Origin: an uncultured Bacteroidales bacterium
Lineage (GTDB): Bacteria; Bacteroidota; Bacteroidia; Bacteroidales; UBA932
Length of the DNA: 25,650 nt
Reading direction: 5' to 3'
Assembly (NCBI GenBank): GCA_905235615.1
Contig: CAJOMB010000029.1
Location: 1 to 25,650, forward strand
Shown: positions 14,877 through 22,799 of the stretch, piece after piece
How positions within the stretch are numbered: the stretch's first letter is position 1
Layout: each line of letters begins with the position of its first letter
Made by a program: the position numbers and the translations under genes
The notes under the pieces: generated by a model
What the model was told of the DNA's origin: nothing
Databases searched by the model: none
The model's input: only the letters and a program-made list of their open reading frames with translations

Positions 14877-15548
14877 ATGGAAGCCAGTGAGAATTCTATC
14901 AAGCTTTATTACAATACGGAAGTGGAAAAACTGCAGATGCCGGAGTACGGACGCAACGTGCTCAAGATGGTGGAGCAGCTGAAGGAAATTCCGGACAGGG
15001 CCAAGCGTACGGAGCAGGCCTTTGCCGTGGTCAAGGTGATGGAGACCCTGAATCCGCAGGTTCATCAGCAGGAGAACTTTTCCCAGAAGCTCTGGGACCA
15101 CCTGCACATCATCGCCGGCTACGACCTGGACGTGGACGGTCCCTTCCCCAAGCCCTTCCCGGAATTCGTGAACAGCAAGCCGGATCCCATTCCGTTGAGT
15201 ACCAAACCCATCCGCGCCCGTCATTACGGCCGCAATATCGAGAGCATTCTGGAGCTCATCGCCTCCGAGCCGGAAGGGGAGGTGAAGACGGCCATGATCC
15301 GCTCCTTGGCCATCTACATGCGCCAGCAGTACTTGATTTGGAACAAGGACACCGTGGCCGATGAAACCATCTTCCAGGACATCGAGCGCCTCTCCGGCGG
15401 CCGCGTGAAAGTTCCTGCAGACCTCCAGCTCTCCAAAATATCTGCCGACGCCTCCTTCAGCCGTCCGGGGATGAACCTGGGTTTCGGAGGAGGAAACAAG
15501 GGCGGTAAGTTCAACCGTAATTTCAAAGGTAAAAAAGGGAAGAGATGA
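14877..15548 (+). CDS. DUF4290 family protein
   Basis: A 223-residue protein of a Bacteroidetes-specific uncharacterised family (DUF4290), recognised by the start 'LYYNTEVEKLQMPEYGRNVLKMVEQL', the central 'FSQKLWDHLHIIAGYDLDVDGPFP' and 'AIYMRQQYLIWNKDTVADETIF'. The body is mainly helical, without signal peptide or membrane segments, so cytoplasmic. The last 20-25 residues are Gly/Lys/Arg/Asn-rich (GGGNKGGKFNRNFKGKKGKR), looking like a flexible RNA- or DNA-binding tail. Its stop overlaps the ftsK start (ATGATGA), and it has its own promoter. Function unknown; the link to FtsK suggests chromosome segregation or division, which is inference. Confidence 0.88.
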   Translation: MEASENSIKLYYNTEVEKLQMPEYGRNVLKMVEQLKEIPDRAKRTEQAFAVVKVMETLNPQVHQQENFSQKLWDHLHIIAGYDLDVDGPFPKPFPEFVNSKPDPIPLSTKPIRARHYGRNIESILELIASEPEGEVKTAMIRSLAIYMRQQYLIWNKDTVADETIFQDIERLSGGRVKVPADLQLSKISADASFSRPGMNLGFGGGNKGGKFNRNFKGKKGKR

Positions 15549-17926
15549 TGAATCCTCTGAGCCGGTGGTGGAATAATCTGAGTGAGCGAAGGCAGGTTGG
15601 CCTTCGCTTTGTCGGCGTTGCCGCAGTGCTGATTCTCACCGTGCTGGTGAGTGTCTCCGTCATATCCTATATCTTCAGCTGGAGGCCGGACCAGAGCGCC
15701 CTTTCTTCCGGGGAGGCCGTGCACAATGCCGCGGCTTCCGGCGGGCTTTCCTTAGGTCATTTCCTGGTGACGGAAAGCTTCGGCCTGGCCGCCTTCTGCT
15801 TAGTGGTTTTCCTGCTGGGCTGGTGCATCCAGCTTGTCTGGCCGGCCGGGCGCATCCGCTTGGGAAAATGGTTCCTGGGTCTTCTCACCTTTACTTTCCT
15901 CTTTTCCTGGATGCTCGCATTCGCAGACCTGTTCACCCCGTGGAACTACCTCTTCGGAGGCGGTATGGGAGGCCGGGCCGGCACCGCCCTGGTGGGCTGG
16001 AGCGTTTCCCAGGTGGGAGAAATTGTGACCGGCTTCATCCTGCTGGCTCTGTTGGGGCTATGGCTGTTCTCCATGAGCCGCCGTTTTTCCGACTGGATCA
16101 TGGGTGTGAAGCGGGAAGTGGAGCAGCCGGATCCTGCCTCGGAACTTCCCATGGAAACGGCCGATACGCTGGAAGTAGAGGAGGAGGAAGAGGAAGCCCC
16201 CGTGGTGGTGCATGACGAGCCTGCCCCCATGCAGCCGGTCTTTGTGACCACGCCTACCGATGAGAAGGAGGCTCCGGCCGTGGAGGAGGAATCGGCCATC
16301 AGGATTGAGAGGGACGATACCCTGGAGCAGGAGGTGAGGGAGCCCCTCAAGCCCATCGACAACCGGCTTGACCCTCCGGATGGCCTTCCCAAGTACCGTA
16401 CGCCCGAACTGAGCATCCTCGGAGACTATACCAATGCCAAGCATGAGGTGTCCCAGGACGAACTGGTTCGCAACAACACCAAAATCCGCAACACCCTGGC
16501 CAATTACAAGATTCAGGTGAGGGACGTGACGGCCATTGTAGGGCCAACTGTTACCTTGTATAAGGTCTATCCCGCGCCGGGCGTGAAGATTGCCGCCATC
16601 AAGCAGCTGCAGGAAGACATCGGCATCAGCCTGGGCGCCCGGGGCGTGAGAATCACCACCCTGTCGGATTCCGTGGGAATCGAGGTGGCCAACGACGTGG
16701 CTTCCATCGTGCCGCTGAAGGCCCTCCTGAACAGTGAAACCTTCCGGGAGAGCAAGGCGGAGCTGCCCGTTGCCATCGGCTACAACATTTCCCAGCAGGT
16801 GAAGGTCTTCGACCTGGCCGATGCCCCGCACCTCCTGGTGGCCGGCGCCACCAAGCAGGGTAAGTCCGTGGGCCTGAACGTGATTGTGGCTTCCCTGCTG
16901 TATGCCAAGCATCCTTCGGAGCTCAAATTCGTGTTCGTGGACCCCAAGATGGTGGAATTCAGCGCCTACGGGAAGCTGTTGCACCACTATCTGGCGGTGC
17001 TTCCCACCAACAGCGAGGAGGAAGAGGAGGAAAAAGCCATCATCAAGAACGCGAAGGACGCCGCCGCCGTGCTGCAGTCCCTTTGCGTAGAGATGGATGA
17101 ACGTTACGAACTCCTGTCCAAGGGGCTGGTGAACAATATCAAGCTCTATAACGCCAAATACAAGGAGCACCACCTGAGGGCCGATGAAGGCCACCATTTC
17201 CTGCCCTATATCGTGGTGGTCATCGATGAATACGCAGACCTTACCATGTCCGTGGGGGCCGGTCCGGAATCCAAGGCCCTGGCCCGCAGCATCACCACCT
17301 CCGTGATTCGTCTGGCCCAGAAGGGCCGTGCGGCCGGTCTGCACGTGATTCTGGCCACCCAGCGTCCCACGGTGGATGTGATTACCGGCCTCATCAAGGC
17401 CAACTTCCCCATGCGTATCGCTTTCCGCGTCACTTCCCGCATCGACTCCTCCACCATCCTGGACCAGCCGGGAGCGGACAAACTCATCGGTCGGGGAGAC
17501 ATGCTCCTGTACAGCGGCGTGGAGATGGAGCGCGTGCAGTGCGCCTTTATCGGCAACGACGAAATTGTGGACCTCACCAACGCCGTGGGCAACCAGATTG
17601 GCTATCAGAAGAGTTACAATACGCCTTATTATCTGCCCGAACCGGCTCCTGCCGAGGGAGAGGAGGGAAGCGGCGGCATGGTGGACATGAAGACCTTGGA
17701 CGAGCGTTTCGAGGAAGCCGCCCGTACCGTGGTGCTCAATCAGAGAGGCTCCACTTCAGACCTTCAGCGCAAGCTTGGCATGGGATATGCAAAAGCGGGA
17801 AGGGTGATGGACCAGCTGGAAGCCGCCGGCATCGTGGGCCCGCAGAACGGGGCCAAGCCGCGTGAAGTTCTGGTGAATGACATCGCGGAACTGGAAGAAA
17901 TCCTGCAACATTTTATGCAGCAATGA
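15545..17926 (+). CDS. ftsK: FtsK/SpoIIIE DNA translocase
   Basis: A 793-residue division-associated DNA motor. Four membrane segments (about residues 22-45, 78-100, 108-131, 157-177) are followed by a short acidic linker (VEEEEEEAPVV at 211-221). The motor has alpha/beta domains with Walker A GATKQGKS at 434-441 and Walker B VVVIDEYADL at 557-566, plus 'LATQRPTVDVITGLIKANFPMRIAF' after it. The gamma winged-helix domain (about 715-793, with 'STSDLQRKLGMGYAKAGRVMDQLE') reads orienting sequences on the chromosome. The linker is short compared with E. coli FtsK, as usual outside Proteobacteria. It starts by overlapping the DUF4290 stop, and its stop overlaps the LolA-like start (ATGA). FtsK helps resolve and move chromosome termini at the septum. 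Confidence 0.96.
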   Translation: MMNPLSRWWNNLSERRQVGLRFVGVAAVLILTVLVSVSVISYIFSWRPDQSALSSGEAVHNAAASGGLSLGHFLVTESFGLAAFCLVVFLLGWCIQLVWPAGRIRLGKWFLGLLTFTFLFSWMLAFADLFTPWNYLFGGGMGGRAGTALVGWSVSQVGEIVTGFILLALLGLWLFSMSRRFSDWIMGVKREVEQPDPASELPMETADTLEVEEEEEEAPVVVHDEPAPMQPVFVTTPTDEKEAPAVEEESAIRIERDDTLEQEVREPLKPIDNRLDPPDGLPKYRTPELSILGDYTNAKHEVSQDELVRNNTKIRNTLANYKIQVRDVTAIVGPTVTLYKVYPAPGVKIAAIKQLQEDIGISLGARGVRITTLSDSVGIEVANDVASIVPLKALLNSETFRESKAELPVAIGYNISQQVKVFDLADAPHLLVAGATKQGKSVGLNVIVASLLYAKHPSELKFVFVDPKMVEFSAYGKLLHHYLAVLPTNSEEEEEEKAIIKNAKDAAAVLQSLCVEMDERYELLSKGLVNNIKLYNAKYKEHHLRADEGHHFLPYIVVVIDEYADLTMSVGAGPESKALARSITTSVIRLAQKGRAAGLHVILATQRPTVDVITGLIKANFPMRIAFRVTSRIDSSTILDQPGADKLIGRGDMLLYSGVEMERVQCAFIGNDEIVDLTNAVGNQIGYQKSYNTPYYLPEPAPAEGEEGSGGMVDMKTLDERFEEAARTVVLNQRGSTSDLQRKLGMGYAKAGRVMDQLEAAGIVGPQNGAKPREVLVNDIAELEEILQHFMQQ

Positions 17927-18447
17927 AGCGTATCGTCTCTGCTCTCTTATTCCTGCTGTCCTTCTGGGGCCTCCAGGCTCAGGATGGTATCCCGCTATTG
18001 GACAAGGTGGCGGGGAAGCGGGTGCATTTCCATTATACCTACAACCTTTCCCAAAAAGGGGCCGATTTCGCCCCGGTGACGGACGGGCAGGTGACGGTGG
18101 AGGGCAACGCCTACATTCTGGAAGGCTTGGGCATGAAGGTGGTGAGCGACGGGGCCACACGCTGGACGCTGGACCCCGAGGCTAAGGAGGCCGTGGTGGA
18201 GGCCGTCGAGAAAGAGGATATCTTTACCAATCCGGCCCTTTTTATCGGCTCTTACAGGAACTACATGGACAAGCTTCAGGTGAACGCCGCCGGAGAGGAC
18301 AGCTTGGATGTTACCCTGACGCTGGACGACGAGACGCGGGCGCGTTTTGTCCTCAGCGGCATCGTGTACGGGGAGGAGCAAGGAAAAAGCGACTTCTCCG
18401 TGGATGAGAAATCGCTTTCCGGCTATCTTGTAACGGATTTGCGTTAG
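17923..18447 (+). CDS. LolA-like outer-membrane lipoprotein carrier
   Basis: A 174-residue protein with a Sec signal peptide (MKRIVSALLFLLSFWGLQAQ, cut likely after LQAQ) and a mature domain of beta strands of the LolA-like fold: 'VHFHYTYNLSQ', 'DGQVTVEGNAYILEGLGMKVVSDGATRWTLDPEAKEAVVEAV', and the C-terminal 'VDEKSLSGYLVTDLR'. In Bacteroidetes such genes typically follow ftsK. The expected role is periplasmic transfer of lipoproteins to the outer membrane; the sequence is divergent, so the family call comes from length, fold pattern and neighbourhood. ATG 17923 overlaps the ftsK stop. Its TAG stop overlaps the stop of the convergent FISUMP gene. Confidence 0.75.
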   Translation: MKRIVSALLFLLSFWGLQAQDGIPLLDKVAGKRVHFHYTYNLSQKGADFAPVTDGQVTVEGNAYILEGLGMKVVSDGATRWTLDPEAKEAVVEAVEKEDIFTNPALFIGSYRNYMDKLQVNAAGEDSLDVTLTLDDETRARFVLSGIVYGEEQGKSDFSVDEKSLSGYLVTDLR

Positions 18448-19409
18448 TCGCTGACTTTGATGCAGCGCACGCTCATGCCCAGGGTGGTTTTACTGCCCAG
18501 GCCTTTTTTTATGTCCGCGTCTTCGCAGTAGATATAGCGGAAGACACCCATTTCTCCGACTTCGTCGCAGGTCCAGAAACAGGCATATTTGAGGTATCCC
18601 TCTTCCGGGTTTTCCTCATCCGTGTAGTCCTGGTAGCCCACAGGAAGGGCGTTGAAGCTCTTGAGATTGGTAATTTCGACCTGAGGCCAATACTCCCACA
18701 TCTTCTTGTCGTTGAACTTGGCGTCCACCATCAGGTCTCCGGCCTTTTCTCCCAGGCAGGTGTCAAATTCTTCTGCGGAGGGAAGATACCAGCCTTCCGG
18801 GCAGGCTTCCTGGGCTTCTTCCCAGGTGTAATACTTCCCGAAGACGGAGGAAAGAACCTCGGAGTTCTCATAATTGTTGCCAATCAGTGTGCCAAACAGA
18901 TTGTCTCCCATCCAGGTGATGCCGTTGGTGGTGAAACTGTTGTACAGGTTGTCGTCTATGACGATGGGATTGGACGGCGGAATATCGGAAAGGGCCGATG
19001 TGGGATCCACTACCGTGAATGACACGGAGGTGGAGGTGGAATAATACTTGTCGTTGACGGCGAAAACGTAGCAGGTGAGGGTGTAATTCCCGGCCGCTCC
19101 GGTCTCGAAGACATATTCCGGATTCATGTTCCGGGCATCTAAGGAGACGGTGTCCCTCTGGCCTCCGGTTACATAATATACTAAGCCCAGCTTGCCGATG
19201 GCGTCCGTGTCTGAGTTGTCTGAGGTGGCTATATTGTTTACGTTCGCATTGACATGGACCAGGGCTCCTTCCGGCATGAAATTCTTGTTGTCGGCCTTGA
19301 TGGAGAGGCCGGCGAGGGAGGATTTGGTGGTCTCTTCATTTTTCTTGCAGGAGGCACCCGTTGCCAGGAGAGCCGCTATGATGCCTATATGGAGTATGCT
19401 TTTTCTCAT
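18444..19409 (-). CDS. FISUMP-domain lipoprotein
   Basis: A 321-residue secreted lipoprotein: a signal MRKSILHIGIIAALLATGASC with lipobox Cys21, followed by 'KKNEETTKSS'. Residues about 25-145 look like one or two Ig-like/PKD-like beta domains ('AGNYTLTCYVFAVNDKYYS'). The C-terminal half has the Fibrobacter succinogenes major paralogous domain signature: 'GITWMGDNLFGT', 'YTWEEAQEACPEGWYLPSAEEFDTC', 'FWTCDEVGEMG', and the terminal 'MSVRCIKVSD'. FISUMP proteins are surface proteins of unknown function, related to C-type-lectin-like/formylglycine-enzyme folds. An in-frame ATG 15 nt upstream (19424) is possible; 19409 gives the better signal peptide. It is monocistronic and divergent from apbE. 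Confidence 0.82.
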   Translation of the reverse strand: MRKSILHIGIIAALLATGASCKKNEETTKSSLAGLSIKADNKNFMPEGALVHVNANVNNIATSDNSDTDAIGKLGLVYYVTGGQRDTVSLDARNMNPEYVFETGAAGNYTLTCYVFAVNDKYYSTSTSVSFTVVDPTSALSDIPPSNPIVIDDNLYNSFTTNGITWMGDNLFGTLIGNNYENSEVLSSVFGKYYTWEEAQEACPEGWYLPSAEEFDTCLGEKAGDLMVDAKFNDKKMWEYWPQVEITNLKSFNALPVGYQDYTDEENPEEGYLKYACFWTCDEVGEMGVFRYIYCEDADIKKGLGSKTTLGMSVRCIKVSD

Positions 19410-19428
19410 AAAATCTTTCTTCAACTTA

Positions 19429-19436
19429 CAAATATC
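19429..19436 (-). promoter_or_regulatory. Promoter -7 box of the FISUMP gene
   Basis: GATATTTG on the minus strand, 7 of 8 matches to TAnnTTTG, 20 nt before ATG 19409, with a T-rich TTTTTG near 19464-19459 about 22 bp upstream. It is interleaved with the apbE promoter. Confidence 0.45.
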
Positions 19437-19448
19437 GCAATTATTTCG

Positions 19449-19456
19449 TAAATTTG
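19449..19456 (+). promoter_or_regulatory. Promoter -7 box of apbE
   Basis: TAAATTTG, 18 nt before the chosen ATG 19475. Its -33 region falls on the -7 box of the divergent FISUMP gene. Confidence 0.55.
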
Positions 19457-19474
19457 CACAAAAATCTTGCCAAG

Positions 19475-20515
19475 ATGAAGAAGCTTTTGTTCATTTCAAC
19501 CCTTTTGCTGTTCGTTCTGGCCTCTTGTGGAGGGCAAAAGGATGAATATGTTCAAATCAGCGGCTATGCCCAGGGAAACACCTATACGGTGAAGATGAAC
19601 ATGAAAGGTGTCAAAGTCCCGGTGGAAACGGTACGGGACAGTATCGACGCCCTTATCCTCCAGATAGACACCACCCTTTCCGGCTATAACAAGAAATCCC
19701 TTATCTCCCGTTTCAATGCGGGTGAAAAGATACCTTCTTCCCAGATGTTCTTAGACATGTACCGGGCGGGATACCGGCTGTGGGAGCGTTCCGGCGGAGC
19801 GCTGGACTTCGCGGGCGCTCCGTTGTATGATGCCTGGGGTTTCGGTTTCCGCAACAGCACCTTCCCTACGGATGAGGAAATCGCCCGGCTTTTGGAAAAG
19901 TGCGGCATGGGTCATCTTCCTGCGGAACTGCCGGTCGTCGATGGTTATATTGATCCGGCTGTAATGGGCTATCCCCGTCTTAATTTCAACGCCATCGCCC
20001 AGGGCTACAGTTGTGACATCATTGCCAAATACCTGTACAGCCTGGGCGTGAAGGACATGCTCATCGATATCGGAGAAATCTGGTGCGACGGGCTGAACCC
20101 CTCCGGCCAGCCCTGGACGGTAGGCGTGGACCGTCCCGTAGATCGCAAGAACAACGAGCAGGTATTGGGTGACGAAGGTCTCAGCGGCATCTGGAACTCG
20201 GAAGGGAAGCCGGCCGGCATTGTCACTTCCGGCAATTACCGCAAATTTTACATCCGGGACGGCCGCAAGTATGCCCATACCATCAACCCCCGTACCGGCT
20301 ATCCGGTGCAGCACAACCTCCTGAGTGCCACGGTGGTGTCTTCCGCCAACGCCGCGGAATCCGACGCCATTGCCACCTGGTGCATGGTCACGGGCCTTCA
20401 CGGCGCCCAGGTGCTCATCCTCGGAGACCCCAATCTGGAAGGCTACCTCATCTATACGGACGATGAGGGCAACATGAAAGAGTGGGCTTCCCCCGGCTTC
20501 GCGCTGAAGAACTGA
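19475..20515 (+). CDS. apbE: FAD:protein FMN transferase (ApbE family lipoprotein)
   Basis: A 346-residue enzyme that attaches FMN from FAD to Thr/Ser residues of flavoproteins such as the Na+-translocating NQR/RNF subunits, outside the inner membrane. The lipoprotein signal MKKLLFISTLLLFVLASC has Cys18. Visible motifs are the substrate-binding 'YNKKSLISRFN' (71-81), 'DFAGAPLYDAWGFGF' (109-123), 'FNAIAQGYSCDIIA' (the AKGxAvD-like segment, with Gln as in Bacteroidetes members), 'DIGEI', 'HTINPRTGYPV', and the metal site 'SANAAESDAIAT'. I chose ATG 19475; an upstream TTG in frame lies within the -7 box. Its stop is followed immediately by a dispersed repeat and then the GH20 promoter. No NQR/RNF genes are in this window. 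Confidence 0.93.
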   Translation: MKKLLFISTLLLFVLASCGGQKDEYVQISGYAQGNTYTVKMNMKGVKVPVETVRDSIDALILQIDTTLSGYNKKSLISRFNAGEKIPSSQMFLDMYRAGYRLWERSGGALDFAGAPLYDAWGFGFRNSTFPTDEEIARLLEKCGMGHLPAELPVVDGYIDPAVMGYPRLNFNAIAQGYSCDIIAKYLYSLGVKDMLIDIGEIWCDGLNPSGQPWTVGVDRPVDRKNNEQVLGDEGLSGIWNSEGKPAGIVTSGNYRKFYIRDGRKYAHTINPRTGYPVQHNLLSATVVSSANAAESDAIATWCMVTGLHGAQVLILGDPNLEGYLIYTDDEGNMKEWASPGFALKN

Positions 20516-20550
20516 GCTGCCGAAACCGGAGCGCAAGTAGCGTACTTTTT
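20516..20550 (+). repeat. 35-bp dispersed repeat, copy 1, between apbE and the GH20 gene
   Basis: The unit starts GCTGCCGAAACCGGAGCGCA and ends GCGTACTTTTT. It matches 23094-23060 on the minus strand at 34 of 35 positions (A versus C at position 24). It begins at the base after the apbE TGA and ends 2 nt before the GH20 -7 box, filling the whole intergenic promoter region. Confidence 0.85.
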
Positions 20551-20552
20551 CG

Positions 20553-20560
20553 TATCTTTG
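20553..20560 (+). promoter_or_regulatory. Promoter -7 box of the GH20 gene
   Basis: TATCTTTG, 17 nt before ATG 20578. The -33 position lies inside the 35-bp repeat (near 20529-20532) and does not show TTTG, so the -33 element is poor or replaced. Confidence 0.65.
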
Positions 20561-20577
20561 CGGAATCCCTTTACAAA

Positions 20578-22467
20578 ATGAAACGTCTGATTGCCGCTGT
20601 TTTCGCCTCGCTGAGCCTTTCCGCAGCCGTGGCGCAGGTACCCGCCCCTGTTCAGCTGATTCCGGCCGATGGAACCCCCAACGTCACGAAGGAACTCTCC
20701 TGCAAGATTGGCGGGAAGGCCTTTGCCAGGAAGACCGCCGCGCTGCCGGCATTTGCTTTCGAACAGGCCTATGAACTCACGGTAACGCCCAAGGGCTACC
20801 GTGTGCAGGCCAATACGGAGACCGGTTATTTCTATGCCCTGCAAACCCTTTCCCAGATGCAGACCTGCGGAACGGTGTACGACTATCCCCGCTTCCAGTA
20901 TCGCGGATTCATGCTGGACATCTCCCGCCACTTCCGGGATAAAGACTTCATTCTCAAGCAGATGAAGGCCCTTGCCAATCTCAAGATCAACCAGCTGCAC
21001 CTGCATCTGACGGACGATGCCGGCTGGCGTCTCCAGGTGGACAGCTATCCGCTGCTCACTTCCCAGGCCGCCTGGCGGGTAGGCTCCAACTGGCAGGAAT
21101 GGTGCAATCTGGGCCGTCAGTATTCCCGGGAAGGCGCTCCGGAAGCCGTGGGCGGCTATCTCACCAAGGCCGATGTCCGTGAAATCCTGGCCGAAGCCCG
21201 GAAGCTTCACATGCACGTGATCCCGGAAATCGAGATGCCCGGCCACAGCCGCGAGGTGGTGTTCGCCTACCCGGAGGTGGGCTGCCGGGAGGGAAGCTAC
21301 GAGCTCTGCCCCGGCAAGGAAGCCACCTTCGCCCTGCTGGAGAGCGTCCTGGAAGAGGTGATGGAACTTTTCCCTTCCCCCTACATCCATATCGGCGGAG
21401 ATGAGGCCGACAAGGAGCATTGGAAAACCTGCACGGACTGTCAGGCCCGCATGAAGGCCGAAGGACTCGGCTCCGTGGAAGAGCTGCAGAGCTATCTGGT
21501 AAGGCGTATCGAGGGTTTCATCAATGCCCACGGCCGTCAGCTGCTGGGCTGGGACGAGATTCTGGAAGGCGGCCTCTCGCCCAACGCCACGGTCATGAGC
21601 TGGCGCGGCACACAGGGAGGCCTGGAAGCCATCCGCCAGGGACACGACGCCGTCATGACACCGGGCCGCTTCTGCTATCTGGACAAGGTGCAGGACGATC
21701 CTCTCTACGAGCCGCAAGGCTTCGGCGGCTATCTTCCCTTGGACGTAGTACATTCCTATGACCCGCTCTCGGAGATTCCGGAAGACTCCCACGGGCATCT
21801 GTTGGGTGTCCAGGGCAACCTCTGGCATGAGCGCATCCCCACTCCCGAGCATACGGAATACATGATGTACCCGCGTGTGGCGGCTATCGCCGAGGTGGGC
21901 TGGAGCCAGCCCTCCCGCAAAGACGGCTTCCGCGAAAGAGTCACCCGCTGGAACGACGCGCTCATCGCGGCCGGTTACAACGCCTTTGACATCAAGAAAG
22001 AGAAGGGTGAGCGCCCCGCCTTCCGCAACGGCATCCAACATGCCGCCGTGGGCAAGAAAGTTACCTACAGGCAGCTCTGGAACCGGGGCTATCCCGCCGC
22101 CCGGGAAGCCACCTTTACGGATGGCCTCGGCGGAGGCTGGTCCTACGGAGACGGCCGCTGGCAGGGCTTCCTCACGGACATTGACGTGGTCATTGACATG
22201 GAGCAGGTACAGGACATCCATTTTGTGGGCGGCTCTTTTTTGTGTGAGCCCGGCGTGGGCATCTACCTTCCCCAATCCGTGGAAATCTGGCTGTCGGCCG
22301 ACGGCGAAAACTTCACCCGGGCTGCCGTAGTGCCCCATGAAATCCAGAACCCCAGCCAGAGTTATGTGCTCTTCGGCTCCCCCGTCACGGGGCAGGCCCG
22401 CTACGTGCGCTTCGTGGCCCATCCTCAGCGGGAATTCCAGTTCTTGGACGAGGTGATTGTAAACTGA
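20578..22467 (+). CDS. GH20 beta-N-acetylhexosaminidase, secreted
   Basis: A 629-residue enzyme that removes terminal GlcNAc/GalNAc from glycans. The signal peptide MKRLIAAVFASLSLSAAVAQ is cut near residue 20. A GH20b-like N-domain (about 22-105; 'GYRVQANTETGYFYALQTLSQM') precedes the catalytic barrel, which opens with 'RGFMLDISRHF' (109-119), has 'LHLHLTDDAGWRLQV' (140-154) and 'PEIEMPGHS' (216-224), and the catalytic pair Asp275-Glu276 in HIGGDEAD. The barrel ends around 'WSQPSRKDGF'. The last ~130 residues form a beta-sandwich of the F5/8-type-C/CBM32-like class ('EIWLSADGENF', 'ARYVRFVA'). ATG 20578 is the only start giving the signal peptide. Probably periplasmic or exported for host or peptidoglycan glycan use. 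Confidence 0.95.
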   Translation: MKRLIAAVFASLSLSAAVAQVPAPVQLIPADGTPNVTKELSCKIGGKAFARKTAALPAFAFEQAYELTVTPKGYRVQANTETGYFYALQTLSQMQTCGTVYDYPRFQYRGFMLDISRHFRDKDFILKQMKALANLKINQLHLHLTDDAGWRLQVDSYPLLTSQAAWRVGSNWQEWCNLGRQYSREGAPEAVGGYLTKADVREILAEARKLHMHVIPEIEMPGHSREVVFAYPEVGCREGSYELCPGKEATFALLESVLEEVMELFPSPYIHIGGDEADKEHWKTCTDCQARMKAEGLGSVEELQSYLVRRIEGFINAHGRQLLGWDEILEGGLSPNATVMSWRGTQGGLEAIRQGHDAVMTPGRFCYLDKVQDDPLYEPQGFGGYLPLDVVHSYDPLSEIPEDSHGHLLGVQGNLWHERIPTPEHTEYMMYPRVAAIAEVGWSQPSRKDGFRERVTRWNDALIAAGYNAFDIKKEKGERPAFRNGIQHAAVGKKVTYRQLWNRGYPAAREATFTDGLGGGWSYGDGRWQGFLTDIDVVIDMEQVQDIHFVGGSFLCEPGVGIYLPQSVEIWLSADGENFTRAAVVPHEIQNPSQSYVLFGSPVTGQARYVRFVAHPQREFQFLDEVIVN

Positions 22468-22477
22468 TGAAGAAAAA

Positions 22478-22509
22478 TTTGCGTTCTCCAATTTTTCTGC
22501 CTATCTTTG
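22478..22509 (+). promoter_or_regulatory. Promoter of tRNA-Val
   Basis: TTTG at 22478-22481 and TATCTTTG at 22502-22509, separated by 20 bp, a consensus Bacteroidetes promoter starting 10 nt after the GH20 stop codon. The tRNA begins 10 nt after the -7 box. Confidence 0.8.
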
Positions 22510-22519
22510 CAGTCCTTTT

Positions 22520-22594
22520 GAGGGCATAGCTCAGTTGGTTTAGAGCGCTTGCTTGACAGGCAAGAGGTCCGCAGTTCAAATCTGCGTGTCCTCA
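22520..22594 (+). tRNA. tRNA-Val (anticodon GAC)
   Basis: A 75-nt cloverleaf. The acceptor GAGGGCA pairs with TGTCCTC (one G-U), with discriminator A at 22594. D-arm GCTC/GAGC. The anticodon stem CTTGC/GCAAG holds loop TTGACAG with anticodon GAC at 22555-22557. The T-arm CGCAG/CTGCG encloses TTCAAAT. CCA is not encoded. Confidence 0.95.
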
Positions 22595-22610
22595 CAAGAG
22601 AAAACAGAAC

Positions 22611-22645
22611 GAGGCGTTTGCAGATTTGTAAACGCCTCATTTTTA
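22611..22645 (+). terminator. Rho-independent terminator after tRNA-Val
   Basis: GAGGCGTTT (22611-22619) pairs perfectly with AAACGCCTC (22630-22638) around a 10-nt loop and is followed by ATTTTTAA. It lies 17 nt after the tRNA end. Confidence 0.88.
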
Positions 22646-22799
22646 ATGAAGCATGGGTGTATTTTATTTTGTGTTTTCCTGAAATATGCGGGGAATAACC
22701 AATAAGGCCCGAAAATGTGCATCTAACGTACCGGCGGGTACGCGAAGTGAACAAAAAAGGCCGAAAACGTGTTGTCGGGTCAAATGATGAAGACGAATG

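Noticed and set aside
13602..17344. Long minus-strand frames opposite the helicase and ftsK (13602-15224, 16058-17344)
   Set aside because: Both are antisense to strongly conserved genes and show no motif or promoter.
20452..22491. A 679-codon minus-strand frame opposite GH20
   Set aside because: GH20 has the catalytic Asp-Glu pair and signal peptide; the reverse frame has none and spans the repeat and promoter.
22594..22645. Phage or island attachment site at the tRNA-Val 3' end
   Set aside because: No direct repeat of the tRNA 3' end and no integrase occur in the window. The shared 9-mer GCAGATTTG in the terminator loop is too short.
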